Positions 25,331 to 33,705 of a stretch of DNA of 34,089 nt are shown one piece after another. Numbering within the stretch: position 1 is the first letter of the stretch; the number at the start of each line of letters is the position of its first letter. The translations under genes were made by a program, and so were the position numbers. The DNA lies in the NCBI GenBank assembly GCA_045615545.1, contig JAZLFA010000019.1, forward strand, positions 1 through 34,089. Direction: 5' to 3'. Under the pieces are notes generated by a model. That model searched no databases and was not told the origin of the DNA. It was given only the letters and a program-made list of their open reading frames with translations. Source of the DNA: SIG220 sp045615545 (lineage in GTDB: Bacteria; Bacillota_I; Bacilli_A; RFN20; CAG-826).

Positions 25331-25359
25331 AGTCTACACTATTTTATAAATAGTATCAA
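25331..25359 (-). promoter_or_regulatory. Candidate promoter of the ABC/nuclease cluster
   Basis: On the minus strand TTGATA (25354-25359) and TAGACT (25331-25336) are 17 bases apart. Transcription would start within ~10 bases of the start codon at 25318, so the message would be nearly leaderless. The -10 box matches only four of six. Confidence 0.45.
25338..25354. promoter_or_regulatory. Operator-like palindrome in promoter spacer
   Basis: ACTATTT and AAATAGT are perfect inverted arms around three bases. The palindrome fills the spacer between the candidate -35 and -10 boxes, the classic place for a repressor site. Confidence 0.5.
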
Positions 25360-25388
25360 AAGAAAGAGTATAGTAGGTTAGTAGGTTT

Positions 25389-26918
25389 TTACTTTAAAAT
25401 AGTAAATCCACTTTGAGAGAAAAATTCCGAATCAAAGGTAGATGTAGTCGATAAATATTCTTTTATTAATTGATATGGGGTTTTGCTTTCAATGTAAGAA
25501 TAGTTTCCATCATATCCTTTAACGTAATCAAATACTCTTGAAGAATTCTTATGAAGTAATAAGTAATCAATAATCGCAACCTGGTATTCTTGTTCGGCAT
25601 TAATACTGGTTAAAGAAGGAACATAATATTTGGCGCTCTTATTTCTGATTAAATAATTGATTTGCGCACCTGTTAAAGTAGTAACATATGTCTTATTAAA
25701 AAACGGTGTGGAATTAAATAATGTTTCGTTAGTGAGATAATGCGTTTTCGAGATATTAATTGAGTCCCTACCACCATTATTCAAAACAATATCAACTGGG
25801 TGTTCTTTATTAATCATTTGATATGTCGCATAGGCTTGAAGTCTGCCAGCGTGAGAAGTGGAAAAAGAATTGATTCCATTAATTTCTGCAACAACTTTAT
25901 TTTTCTCGTTAACAAATTCAGAATCTATGTATTTATCTACTATTTTGGTTACTTTTTCATCATTATACTCTTTATTTACAAACAAATTTTCATTAGTAAC
26001 AACACGATTTTGTTTATTAATGTTTAAACTAACATGACTTACATATTCACCCTTATATGATGACTGCACAAATGGGACGCCATTAATTAATTCATTCTCG
26101 ATTGTGTGACTATGACCAGTAAAACAAACGTCGATATATTTTTCACCACTCACTTCACTAATTTGAGTCACTTCATCAGTAAACTTATAACCCAAAGAAG
26201 AGATATTCGAATGCGCTAATAAAATAATAACATCGCAGTCCTTTTCGTTTCGTAATTCATCAGAGATATTAGTGACAATCTCTAGTGGATCAACAAAAGT
26301 GATGTCTTCCCATATTGAAGAAGTAATGGAAGTGATTTGATCAACACCAATAATTCCAATTATTCCAATTTTTATTCCATTGCGTTCAATAATTTTATAT
26401 TCATCACATAGTTCGTCAGCGTGAGTTGTAGCAACATTTAAATTTTTATCAAAATTATATACATTTGCGCCTAATAGGTTAAAATTACCAGATTCACCAA
26501 TTTTCTTGTTATTTTTTATTTCTTGTAAGCCCCAATCAAACTCATGATTGCCTAAACACATAGCTTCGCAGTTCATTTGAATCATAGATTCAATCAAGCA
26601 TTTTCCTTTGCTTGCTTCACTGTCATATGTATCTTGCCATAAGTCTCCAGAATTTAGAAAAACATATTCAGTTGGATGTTTATTCATTTCATTATCTAAG
26701 AAACCCGCTACTCGGGCGATACCATTATTCTTTTGTGTGTCATCATTAGAAATACGACCATGATAATCATTAATTGCATATAATTCCAACATTCCTTCTC
26801 TTGGAATAACGCTAGAAGAAGATTCGCTTTTACTAAAAGAAGATTCGCTTAAAGAGAGATTGTTACCACTACAACCAATAAGTAAGAAAGGTAAGATTAA
26901 TGCAAATAATTTTTTCAT
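25389..26918 (-). CDS. 5'-nucleotidase-family surface lipoprotein (UshA-like)
   Basis: A 509-residue lipoprotein with lipobox LIGC (Cys16) and a Ser-rich linker. The metallophosphatase domain shows all metal-site motifs in order: NDYHGR (Asp51, His53), GDLWQD (Asp92), GNHEFDWG (Asn124, His125), LAHSN and GHSH. The C-terminal 5_nucleotid_C domain follows, with LNNGGRDS for substrate nucleotide binding and a TLTGAQINYLIRN end. Family members remove phosphate from nucleotides, UDP-sugars or 2',3'-cyclic nucleotides outside the cell. Next to an SNase lipoprotein and an importer it would convert nuclease products into nucleosides. It overlaps the RDD gene upstream by 4 bases (ATGA) and ends 71 bases before the next gene. 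Confidence 0.93.
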   Translation of the reverse strand: MKKLFALILPFLLIGCSGNNLSLSESSFSKSESSSSVIPREGMLELYAINDYHGRISNDDTQKNNGIARVAGFLDNEMNKHPTEYVFLNSGDLWQDTYDSEASKGKCLIESMIQMNCEAMCLGNHEFDWGLQEIKNNKKIGESGNFNLLGANVYNFDKNLNVATTHADELCDEYKIIERNGIKIGIIGIIGVDQITSITSSIWEDITFVDPLEIVTNISDELRNEKDCDVIILLAHSNISSLGYKFTDEVTQISEVSGEKYIDVCFTGHSHTIENELINGVPFVQSSYKGEYVSHVSLNINKQNRVVTNENLFVNKEYNDEKVTKIVDKYIDSEFVNEKNKVVAEINGINSFSTSHAGRLQAYATYQMINKEHPVDIVLNNGGRDSINISKTHYLTNETLFNSTPFFNKTYVTTLTGAQINYLIRNKSAKYYVPSLTSINAEQEYQVAIIDYLLLHKNSSRVFDYVKGYDGNYSYIESKTPYQLIKEYLSTTSTFDSEFFSQSGFTILK

Positions 26919-27982
26919 TGTTCAATGTCTCCCATTCTAAAGTCTACTGGCTTCTTTTTAACGATAGTCTCATCAAGTAATATTTCTTCTTTATTGTTAT
27001 AGATTTTATTATTAGATGTATCTACTTCATATAAACCAAGCATATAGTCAGGGAAACTTTGTTTATATTTTGAAAATCCTGACATTGTAATAGAAATAAT
27101 AAAAGGTACACAGAAAGTAAATATTGAAAGAATATATTCTAAGAAAAAGAATATTGCAAATCGCGCTAAAAAGCGTGGAAATGAACAATTTAAATATTCT
27201 TTATTTACTACTCCAATATGATATAAGGCTTTGCCTAATGTCTTTCTTCCTTTTCTAAAGAAAAGAGGAGGTATAAACCATGTTAAAAATCCTGCTAGTA
27301 AAAGCGCACTAGGGACAGCAACAAATAGAAGCATATTATTAACATAGTTAATATTATTTCGATATGTTGGAGAATTTGTTTGATATATCTTTAATGCATG
27401 TGTATCAAAATATGGTTCATAACAATCTTTATAATATTTATTATCAATTTCTGGATAATCAGTTAATAAAGGATTTGGAATTACTTCGCCAAAAAGATCT
27501 TCAACAAAATAAGGTTCATCTTTAAGTTCTCCTGAAATTCCTGGTTTAAGATTTGGATCTAAAAAGAAGTTACGATAATCATCAACAATAAGTTTATATT
27601 TTTCTTCGTCAGTTTCACTTTCCATATATGAAAGATATTGGCTAAGAGATTTTCTTGATAATTGGCATTTACCTTTCGCGGAATATGATCCATTAGTAAT
27701 ATGAGTAACAATATCCACTAATAATTTTGCGTTTGTTTCGCTTTTAAAATATAAACCGCTATCAAGCATTGATTGCTGATATTTAGCGTCAGCAGCCTGA
27801 TATTTTGGAGTATTAATAACAATTGTCCTACTGGCTAAAAACAAAGCAAAAAACAAAAATACACAGATGATAACATCAATCATATTGGCCAAAATCTTAT
27901 GATGAAATTTTGGCAAACGATAATTAATTTCTATCGTATGCTCAACTATCTCATTAGTTTGTAATTCTTTTTCCAAACTCAT
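26915..27982 (-). CDS. RDD-family membrane protein with large outer loop
   Basis: A 355-residue membrane protein. The first membrane helix region has the RDD pattern (KILANMIDVIICVFLFFALF, ~28-47). After a ~170-residue hydrophilic loop come further helices, with the later RDD hallmarks FRKGRKTLGKALYHIGVV and PRFLARF. Standard RDD proteins are ~150-200 residues with short loops, so the loop, probably outside, is the unusual part. The function of RDD proteins is mostly unknown; some are ion exchangers. It overlaps its paralog (27979) and the 5'-nucleotidase gene (26918) by 4 bases each, so all three are translated together. Confidence 0.8.
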   Translation of the reverse strand: MSLEKELQTNEIVEHTIEINYRLPKFHHKILANMIDVIICVFLFFALFLASRTIVINTPKYQAADAKYQQSMLDSGLYFKSETNAKLLVDIVTHITNGSYSAKGKCQLSRKSLSQYLSYMESETDEEKYKLIVDDYRNFFLDPNLKPGISGELKDEPYFVEDLFGEVIPNPLLTDYPEIDNKYYKDCYEPYFDTHALKIYQTNSPTYRNNINYVNNMLLFVAVPSALLLAGFLTWFIPPLFFRKGRKTLGKALYHIGVVNKEYLNCSFPRFLARFAIFFFLEYILSIFTFCVPFIISITMSGFSKYKQSFPDYMLGLYEVDTSNNKIYNNKEEILLDETIVKKKPVDFRMGDIEQ

Positions 27983-29082
27983 ATTGTATATCCTTTGCTA
28001 CGATAAATATCATTAAGCGTTTCGCTATCAACAACAATCGTATTAGTGAGCATATCACTACTAGCCTGATTAGAGCCACTAACAAGTAAAGTGATAAGAG
28101 AAAATAGGCAAATTGCTAAACCAATAATTGATGGATATATTAATGCTGGGAGCGAGAATAAATAATTAAAGTTTACAAGTGGATAAGCTAATAAGAATAG
28201 AGGTGGCAAAAACATAATAAATGAATAAAATGTTTGCAATAAACAACGCCCTCTTTTAACAATAACAAAATCTCTTAATCCTACTCGATATATTCGCATC
28301 ATAAGCATCGAGATTGATTGTCTCTTCTTAAGAAGAAGAGGAATAAGTATCATTAATATTCCAAACGATAAAATATAAGAAATAAAAGCGGATACCACAA
28401 TCATCGTATCATAATGATTGTTCATTTTATCAATTCTAGCGTTAATCGCATTATAACTTGCTCCCTTATAAATAAGGTCATTTTCCGCGATTGATTTACC
28501 CATATGGGAATAATATGTTAAGAAAAACTTATTATAAAAAATATTATATTTTTCCTTACCTTCATCGCTCATTGTGTCACTAGGATCAATAAGTTCATTA
28601 AACATGTCTTTATATTGACGTTTCATTGAAATCGATTTATTAATTACATCGACATCAAAATAATCTAAACCTTCGTTATATGTTTTAAATAAAGAATAAT
28701 AATCCTCTTTGGTATTATATTCTAAATAATATCTCTTAAAGATATCGTGTTCATAATTCCCATCATCTTTAACATAATCGCGCATGAATAATTTATACGT
28801 ATAAGATAATCCTTCGGTAATATCATGAAATTCTTCACTTGGATTAGAGAAATATATTAATTTAATATTCGATAATAAATTATTTCTTTCTTGGACAGCT
28901 TTATTTCCATCTTCACTAACCGCATTAAAATTTGTAATAAGATTAGCTAAAGGTGTAATGGCAAAATTCATCAACATATAAGATAAAAAGAAAGTAATAA
29001 CCATGTCACATAGCCATAATAAAACACGTTTTCCTTTTCCTATAGGAAATATATCAACTACCTTTTTCTCACTTTGTTCCAT
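27979..29082 (-). CDS. RDD-like membrane protein with large outer loop, paralog
   Basis: A 367-residue protein of the same layout as its neighbour: KGKRVLLWLCDMVITFFLSY (~16-35) fits the first RDD helix, then a ~175-residue hydrophilic loop, then several helices (~226-250 and ~285-340) with a YRVGLRDFVIVKRGRCL segment in place of the usual GKxxxGxxVV. It heads the three-gene unit with the second RDD protein and the 5'-nucleotidase lipoprotein. The stop TGA overlaps the next start, which also shows that TGA is read as stop in this organism. A heterodimer of the two RDD proteins is plausible given coupling and similar size, but this is inference. A TATAAT lies at 29110-29115; no ribosome site is evident. 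Confidence 0.75.
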   Translation of the reverse strand: MEQSEKKVVDIFPIGKGKRVLLWLCDMVITFFLSYMLMNFAITPLANLITNFNAVSEDGNKAVQERNNLLSNIKLIYFSNPSEEFHDITEGLSYTYKLFMRDYVKDDGNYEHDIFKRYYLEYNTKEDYYSLFKTYNEGLDYFDVDVINKSISMKRQYKDMFNELIDPSDTMSDEGKEKYNIFYNKFFLTYYSHMGKSIAENDLIYKGASYNAINARIDKMNNHYDTMIVVSAFISYILSFGILMILIPLLLKKRQSISMLMMRIYRVGLRDFVIVKRGRCLLQTFYSFIMFLPPLFLLAYPLVNFNYLFSLPALIYPSIIGLAICLFSLITLLVSGSNQASSDMLTNTIVVDSETLNDIYRSKGYTI

Positions 29083-29109
29083 ATTATTTACTATATACTA
29101 TACATTAGT

Positions 29110-29115
29110 ATTATA
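29110..29115 (-). promoter_or_regulatory. Possible -10 box for the 29082 operon
   Basis: A perfect TATAAT on the minus strand lies in the short gap between the tuf terminator and the RDD gene. No good -35 is visible, so support is weak. Confidence 0.35.
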
Positions 29116-29129
29116 AAAGTTGCTTTTAT

Positions 29130-29161
29130 ATAAATAAAAGAGCCATGTTTCCATGACTCTT
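29130..29161 (-). terminator. Intrinsic terminator of tuf
   Basis: On the minus strand AAGAGTCATG and CATGGCTCTT pair (10 bp, one G-U) around a GAAA tetraloop, followed by TTTATTTA. It lies 19 bases past the tuf stop. Confidence 0.9.
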
Positions 29162-29179
29162 ATTTTAATAAGCTTGAAA

Positions 29180-30364
29180 TTACTTAATAATTTCGTTAAC
29201 GGTACCAGCACCAACTGTACGGCCACCTTCACGAATTGAGAATTTTGTTCCCTTTTCAAGAGCAATTGGGTGGATTAATTCGACAGTTAATTCAACGTTA
29301 TCACCTGGCATAACCATTTCTGTTCCAGCTGGAAGAGTAATGACACCAGTAACATCAGTTGTACGGAAGTAGAATTGTGGACGGTAGTTGCTTAAGAAAG
29401 CTGTATGACGGCCACCTTCTTCTTTAGTTAAGATGTAAACGCTAGCTTTGAATTTGGTATGTGGAGTAACTGTACCAGGTTTTGCAAGGACTTGACCTCT
29501 TTCAACTTGGTCTCTGTTAATACCACGGAGAAGAACACCAACATTATCACCAGCTTGGACGAAGTCACAAGTTTTACGGAAGCTTTCAAGACCAGTAATA
29601 ACTGATTTTTGAGTTTCTCTAATACCAACGATTTCGACTTCATCAGATAATTTTGCTTGACCTCTTTCAACACGGCCTGTAACAACAGTACCACGGCCAG
29701 AGATAGTCATAACATCTTCAATAGCGAGTAAGAATGGTTTATCAGTGTCTCTTGTTGGAGCTGGGATATAAGCATCAACAGCATCCATTAATTCTAAGAT
29801 TGGTTTTTCAGCGCCAGCAACTCCATCAAGAGCTTGTCTAGCACTACCACGGATAACTGGTGTATCATCACCTGGGAAACCGTAGTTATTTAATAAGTCA
29901 CGAACATCCATTTCGACTAAGTCTAATAATTCTGGATCGTCAACTAAGTCAGTCTTGTTAATGAAGACGACGATGTAAGGAACACCAACTTGACGTGCAA
30001 GTAAGACGTGTTCACGAGTTTGTGGCATAACGCCATCAGTACCAGCAACAACTAAGATTGCACCATCCATTTGAGCAGCACCAGTGATCATGTTTTTAAC
30101 ATAGTCAGCGTGCCCTGGACAGTCAACGTGTGCGTAGTGTCTTTTTGCTGTTTGGTATTCAATGTGTGCAGTGTTAATTGTAATACCACGAGCTTTTTCT
30201 TCTGGAGCAGCATCGATTTGATCGTATGCTTTTGCAACAGCTCCACCTTGTTTTGCTAAGACAGTTGTAATAGCAGCAGTTAAAGTGGTTTTTCCGTGAT
30301 CGACGTGACCAATGGTACCAATGTTAACGTGCTCTTTAGTTCTGTCAAACTTTTCTTTTGCCAT
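29180..30364 (-). CDS. tuf: Translation elongation factor Tu
   Basis: 394 residues, the normal length. It delivers aminoacyl-tRNA to the ribosome as a GTP complex in the cytoplasm. GTPase motifs are complete: GHVDHGKT (P-loop), RGITI (switch I), DCPGHADY (switch II) and NKTD, followed by the two beta-barrel domains ending VGAGTVNEIIK. Ribosome site GAAAGGAG precedes the ATG. It is last in the rpsL-rpsG-fusA-tuf order but has its own promoter (30409-30437) in the 95-base gap after fusA, fitting a higher level of EF-Tu, and its own terminator. Confidence 0.99.
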   Translation of the reverse strand: MAKEKFDRTKEHVNIGTIGHVDHGKTTLTAAITTVLAKQGGAVAKAYDQIDAAPEEKARGITINTAHIEYQTAKRHYAHVDCPGHADYVKNMITGAAQMDGAILVVAGTDGVMPQTREHVLLARQVGVPYIVVFINKTDLVDDPELLDLVEMDVRDLLNNYGFPGDDTPVIRGSARQALDGVAGAEKPILELMDAVDAYIPAPTRDTDKPFLLAIEDVMTISGRGTVVTGRVERGQAKLSDEVEIVGIRETQKSVITGLESFRKTCDFVQAGDNVGVLLRGINRDQVERGQVLAKPGTVTPHTKFKASVYILTKEEGGRHTAFLSNYRPQFYFRTTDVTGVITLPAGTEMVMPGDNVELTVELIHPIALEKGTKFSIREGGRTVGAGTVNEIIK

Positions 30365-30408
30365 TTTTTGAATCTCCTTTCAACTATTTTCGTAAATTCA
30401 ACGATATC

Positions 30409-30437
30409 ATAATATAGCAATCTTTTTTTATAATCAA
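30409..30437 (-). promoter_or_regulatory. Promoter of tuf
   Basis: On the minus strand TTGATT (30432-30437) and TATTAT (30409-30414) are 17 bases apart, in the gap between fusA and tuf. The leader would be about 40 bases. Confidence 0.65.
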
Positions 30438-30459
30438 CACACAAGTGTGTAATTATCAT

Positions 30460-32541
30460 TTATCGGTTAGACATTCCCGATTTTGCGATAATGTCGTCTT
30501 GGACATATCGTGGACATTCACCGTAGTGAGCGAATTGCATTGTGTAGTTTCCACGTCCTTGTGTCATGCTACGTAAGTCGGTAACATAACCGAACATCTC
30601 ACTAAGTGGTACTTCCGCTTCAATGATCTTAGCGTTTGCACGTTGAGATTCACCAGTGGTTTGTCCTCTTCTTCTAGCGATATCACCAAGGACATCACCA
30701 TAATATTGTTCTGGAACTGTAACTTCAATCTTCATGATTGGTTCAAGAATAACTGGGTTACATTTCTTAGCAGCTTCTTTTAACGCCATTGAGGCAGCAA
30801 TCTTATATGCAGCTTCACTAGAGTCAACATCGTGGTAAGAACCATCGAATAAAGTTGCTTTAATATCCATAACTTTAAATCCTGCGAGCATACCTCTATC
30901 AAGAGCGTCAACTAAGCCGTCTTGAGTTGGTTTGATGTATTCTCTTGGAACACTACCACCAACGATAGCATCAACGAATTCAAAGCCTTTTCCTGGGTTT
31001 GGTTCAAACTTGATCCAAACGTGACCGTATTGTCCACGACCACCTGATTGACGAATGTATTTACCTTCACATTCAGCAGGAACTCTAATTGTTTCACGGT
31101 ATTCGACTTGAGGAGCACCAACGTTAACTTGAACGTTAAATTCTCTTCTCATACGATCGACAATGATGTCGAGGTGAAGTTCACCAACACCAGCGATAAG
31201 TGTTTGACCTGTTTCTGCGTTAGTTCTAACACGGAATGTTGGGTCTTCTTCAGCTAACTTTTGAAGGGCAATAGCCATTTTTTCTTGGTCAGCTTTTGTC
31301 TTAGGTTCGACAGCTTCTTCGATAACTGGATCTGGGAATTCCATCTTTTCTAAGATGACAGGAGTCTTTTCATCACAGAGAGTGTCACCAGTAGTTGTTG
31401 ATTTTAAGCCAACAACAGCACCGATATCACCAGCATGAAGTTCTTCGACTTCTTGTCTATGGTTAGAATGCATTAAGACTAAACGTGCAATTCTTTCTTT
31501 TTGACCTTTTGTGGAGTTAAGGACATATGAACCGGATTTAAGTGTACCACTATAAACACGGACATAAGCTAATCTACCAATGAATGGGTCAGTAGCAATC
31601 TTGAATGCTAATGCGCCGAGTGGAGCAGCATCATCTGGCTTGCATGAGACTTCATTACCAGCTTCATCTGTTCCTTTTGCAGCAGGAATATCAAGTGGGC
31701 TTGGTAAGTAATCAATAACGCCATCAAGTAATGGTTGAATGTTTTTGTTTTTGTAAGCTGATCCACAGAAGACTGGGTGGAAATTACCAGTTAAAACACC
31801 TTTACGGATTGCAGCTTTAGTAGTAGCAACATCTGGTTCGCCACCTTCTAAGACTAACATTTGAGTATCTTCATCAAAGTAATCAAGTAAGTGTTCAAAT
31901 AAAGTTGTTCTTAATTCTTTAACCTTATCAAGGTATTCGCTTGGAATTGCTTCTTCATGTGGTGCTTCTTGAACATCTGAAGAATAAACCCATGCTTTTT
32001 GTTCAATGATGTCGATGCAACCTTTTAATGTTGATTCAATTCCGATTGGATATTGAACAGCAGCAGCGTTAGCACCTAATCTTTCATGTAATGAGTTGAC
32101 ACTCATTTCGAAGTCAGCACCGATAGCGTCCAATTTATTAACAAAGACGATACGTGGAACTCCATATTTAGAACCTTGTCTCCAAACAGTTTCTGTTTGT
32201 GGTTCAACACCGTTTTTACCATCAAGAACGGTAACAGCACCATCAAGAACACGGAGAGAACGTTCAACTTCAACAGTGAAGTCAACGTGCCCTGGAGTAT
32301 CAATAATGTTAATTCTATTGCCTTTCCAGAAAGCGGTTGTAGCGGCTGAGGTAATTGTAATACCTCTTTCTTGTTCTTGGGCCATCCAGTCCATAGTAGC
32401 GGCACCTTCGTGGGTTTCACCAATCTTATGGATCTTACCAGTAAAATAAAGAATTCTTTCAGTAGTTGTGGTTTTACCAGCATCGATGTGAGCCATAATA
32501 CCGATATTACGGGTATGGGCTAAATCATATTCACGAGCCAT
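30460..32541 (-). CDS. fusA: Translation elongation factor G
   Basis: 693 residues, normal length. This GTPase moves tRNA and mRNA through the ribosome and, with RRF, helps recycle it. The G-domain motifs AHIDAGKTT, RGITITSAA, DTPGHVDF and NKLD are intact, and domains II to V follow, including the domain IV loop region SGGRGQYGHVWI. The start has an AGGAGAA ribosome site and lies 15 bases after rpsG. Position in the str operon and unbroken motifs make this the housekeeping copy. Confidence 0.99.
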   Translation of the reverse strand: MAREYDLAHTRNIGIMAHIDAGKTTTTERILYFTGKIHKIGETHEGAATMDWMAQEQERGITITSAATTAFWKGNRINIIDTPGHVDFTVEVERSLRVLDGAVTVLDGKNGVEPQTETVWRQGSKYGVPRIVFVNKLDAIGADFEMSVNSLHERLGANAAAVQYPIGIESTLKGCIDIIEQKAWVYSSDVQEAPHEEAIPSEYLDKVKELRTTLFEHLLDYFDEDTQMLVLEGGEPDVATTKAAIRKGVLTGNFHPVFCGSAYKNKNIQPLLDGVIDYLPSPLDIPAAKGTDEAGNEVSCKPDDAAPLGALAFKIATDPFIGRLAYVRVYSGTLKSGSYVLNSTKGQKERIARLVLMHSNHRQEVEELHAGDIGAVVGLKSTTTGDTLCDEKTPVILEKMEFPDPVIEEAVEPKTKADQEKMAIALQKLAEEDPTFRVRTNAETGQTLIAGVGELHLDIIVDRMRREFNVQVNVGAPQVEYRETIRVPAECEGKYIRQSGGRGQYGHVWIKFEPNPGKGFEFVDAIVGGSVPREYIKPTQDGLVDALDRGMLAGFKVMDIKATLFDGSYHDVDSSEAAYKIAASMALKEAAKKCNPVILEPIMKIEVTVPEQYYGDVLGDIARRRGQTTGESQRANAKIIEAEVPLSEMFGYVTDLRSMTQGRGNYTMQFAHYGECPRYVQDDIIAKSGMSNR

Positions 32542-32556
32542 AACTTATTCTCCTAA

Positions 32557-33027
32557 TTACCAGCGATAGTGAGCATAAGCTTTATTAGCTTCGGCCATCT
32601 TATGGGTATCATCTCTCTTCTTAACGGAAGCACCGGTACCATTAGCGGCATCAATGATTTCATTAGCAAGACGATCTTCCATGCTCTTCTCATTTCTTAA
32701 ACGAGAGTAATTAACTAACCATCTTAAGCCAAGTGTAACTTTTCTTTCTGGAGAAACTTCAACTGGGACTTGGTAGTTAGCTGCGCCAATACGGCGAACT
32801 TTTAATTCAACTTCAGGCATGATGTTATTAATTGCGGTTGCAAATACATCCATGGCTGGTTGATTAGTTTTTTCTTCAATTTTCTTGAAAGCGGTATAGA
32901 GAATCTTTTGGGCGGTTCCCTTTTTACCATCGATCATTAATTTGTTAACTAAACGTGTAACGAGCTTACTGTTATAAATTGGATCTGGTAAGACATCACG
33001 TTTTGCGACTTTTCCTTTACGTGGCAT
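32557..33027 (-). CDS. rpsG: 30S ribosomal protein S7
   Basis: 156 residues, normal length, starting MPRKGKVAKRDVLPDPIYNS and ending KAYAHYRW. S7 binds the 3' domain of 16S rRNA, nucleates assembly of the small-subunit head and lies near the E site. In other bacteria S7 represses its own operon. It has a GAAAGGAG ribosome site and sits 17 bases after rpsL and 15 before fusA. Confidence 0.99.
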   Translation of the reverse strand: MPRKGKVAKRDVLPDPIYNSKLVTRLVNKLMIDGKKGTAQKILYTAFKKIEEKTNQPAMDVFATAINNIMPEVELKVRRIGAANYQVPVEVSPERKVTLGLRWLVNYSRLRNEKSMEDRLANEIIDAANGTGASVKKRDDTHKMAEANKAYAHYRW

Positions 33028-33044
33028 ATTCGATTCTCCTTTCC

Positions 33045-33464
33045 TTATTTAGCTGCTTTTGGTTTCTTAGAACCATAAAGTGAGCGGCCTTGTCTACGGG
33101 CTTCGATACCCGCACAGTCAAGTGTTCCACGAATAATGTGATAACGAACACCTGGTAAATCTTTAACACGTCCACCTCTAATCATAACTGTGGAGTGTTC
33201 TTGTAAGTTGTGTCCTTCACCACCGATATAGGCAGTGACTTCATAACCATTGCTCAAACGTACACGGGCGTACTTTCTTAATGCTGAGTTAGGTTTCTTG
33301 GGTGTCATTGTACCGACACGGGTGCAAACACCTCTTTTTTGTGCGGAAGGTTGATTTGTTTCCTTTTTAGTAAGGGAGTTCCATCTTTTGCCTAATGCTG
33401 GTGCTTTAGATTTAACGACGGCAGTTTTTCTTCCTTCGCGAACTAATTGGTTAATTGTTGGCAT
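33045..33464 (-). CDS. rpsL: 30S ribosomal protein S12
   Basis: 139 residues, normal length. S12 lines the decoding centre of the 30S subunit. The conserved TPKKPNSALRK loop and the GGRVKDLPGVRYH loop (with the Asp that is methylthiolated in many bacteria) are unchanged, so the two lysines whose change gives streptomycin resistance are wild type. The ribosome site is AAAGGAG, seven bases before ATG. It is the first gene of the str operon and is preceded by a ~110-base leader with unusual structure (33498-33573). Confidence 0.99.
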   Translation of the reverse strand: MPTINQLVREGRKTAVVKSKAPALGKRWNSLTKKETNQPSAQKRGVCTRVGTMTPKKPNSALRKYARVRLSNGYEVTAYIGGEGHNLQEHSTVMIRGGRVKDLPGVRYHIIRGTLDCAGIEARRQGRSLYGSKKPKAAK

Positions 33465-33494
33465 TTAACTGCTCCTTTCAATTTAAGTGTTTAT

Positions 33495-33518
33495 CTACCA
33501 CGGAACCGAGTGTGTCAT
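33495..33518 (-). CDS. Possible 7-residue leader peptide (MTHSVPW) before rpsL
   Basis: A small open frame of seven codons plus TAG in the rpsL leader, preceded by AAAGGAAG two to four bases before its ATG. The spacing is short for a ribosome site. It overlaps the structured element, so its translation would change the fold. It could equally be chance. Confidence 0.25.
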   Translation of the reverse strand: MTHSVPW

Positions 33519-33573
33519 ATCTTCCTTTAAAAAATAGACCGTTCCTTGGTCACGTGGGTAATTAGCAACACAC
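33498..33573 (-). promoter_or_regulatory. Candidate structured leader (pseudoknot) of the str operon
   Basis: In the minus-strand RNA, CCAC and GGAAC (33557-33541, with eight bases between) can pair with GTTCCGTGG (33506-33498). GTGTGT (33573-33568) can pair with ACACAC (33515-33510), crossing the first helix as an H-type pseudoknot. A competing small hairpin GACC/GGTC (33551-33537) is followed by TATTTTTT, like a weak terminator. Such exclusive folds are typical of ribosomal-protein leader regulation. Confidence 0.4.
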
Positions 33574-33581
33574 GCTTATAT

Positions 33582-33611
33582 AATATATATTAATTAAGAA
33601 AAGATAATCAA
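33582..33611 (-). promoter_or_regulatory. Candidate promoter of the rpsL-rpsG-fusA operon
   Basis: On the minus strand TTGATT (33606-33611) and TATATT (33582-33587) are 18 bases apart. The predicted start (~33575) places the whole structured leader in the transcript. The -35 box is the same as that of tuf. Confidence 0.55.
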
Positions 33612-33705
33612 GCATATTTTAAAAAAGTTATTTCAAAAACAGAAAATATAGATGCATTTATACATAAAATAGAAGCAAAAAGATAATTAAAAATAGACTA
33701 GTAGA

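Noticed and set aside
26915..27982. Mycoplasma genetic code (TGA as Trp)
   Set aside because: TGA ends genes at 27979 and 26915 exactly where the next gene starts, and Trp codons are TGG.
30437..30450. ACACAC/GTGTGT inverted repeat between fusA and tuf
   Set aside because: The stem is simple-sequence with a two-base loop and is followed on the minus strand by GATTATAAAAA, not T; it overlaps the tuf -35 and is not a terminator.
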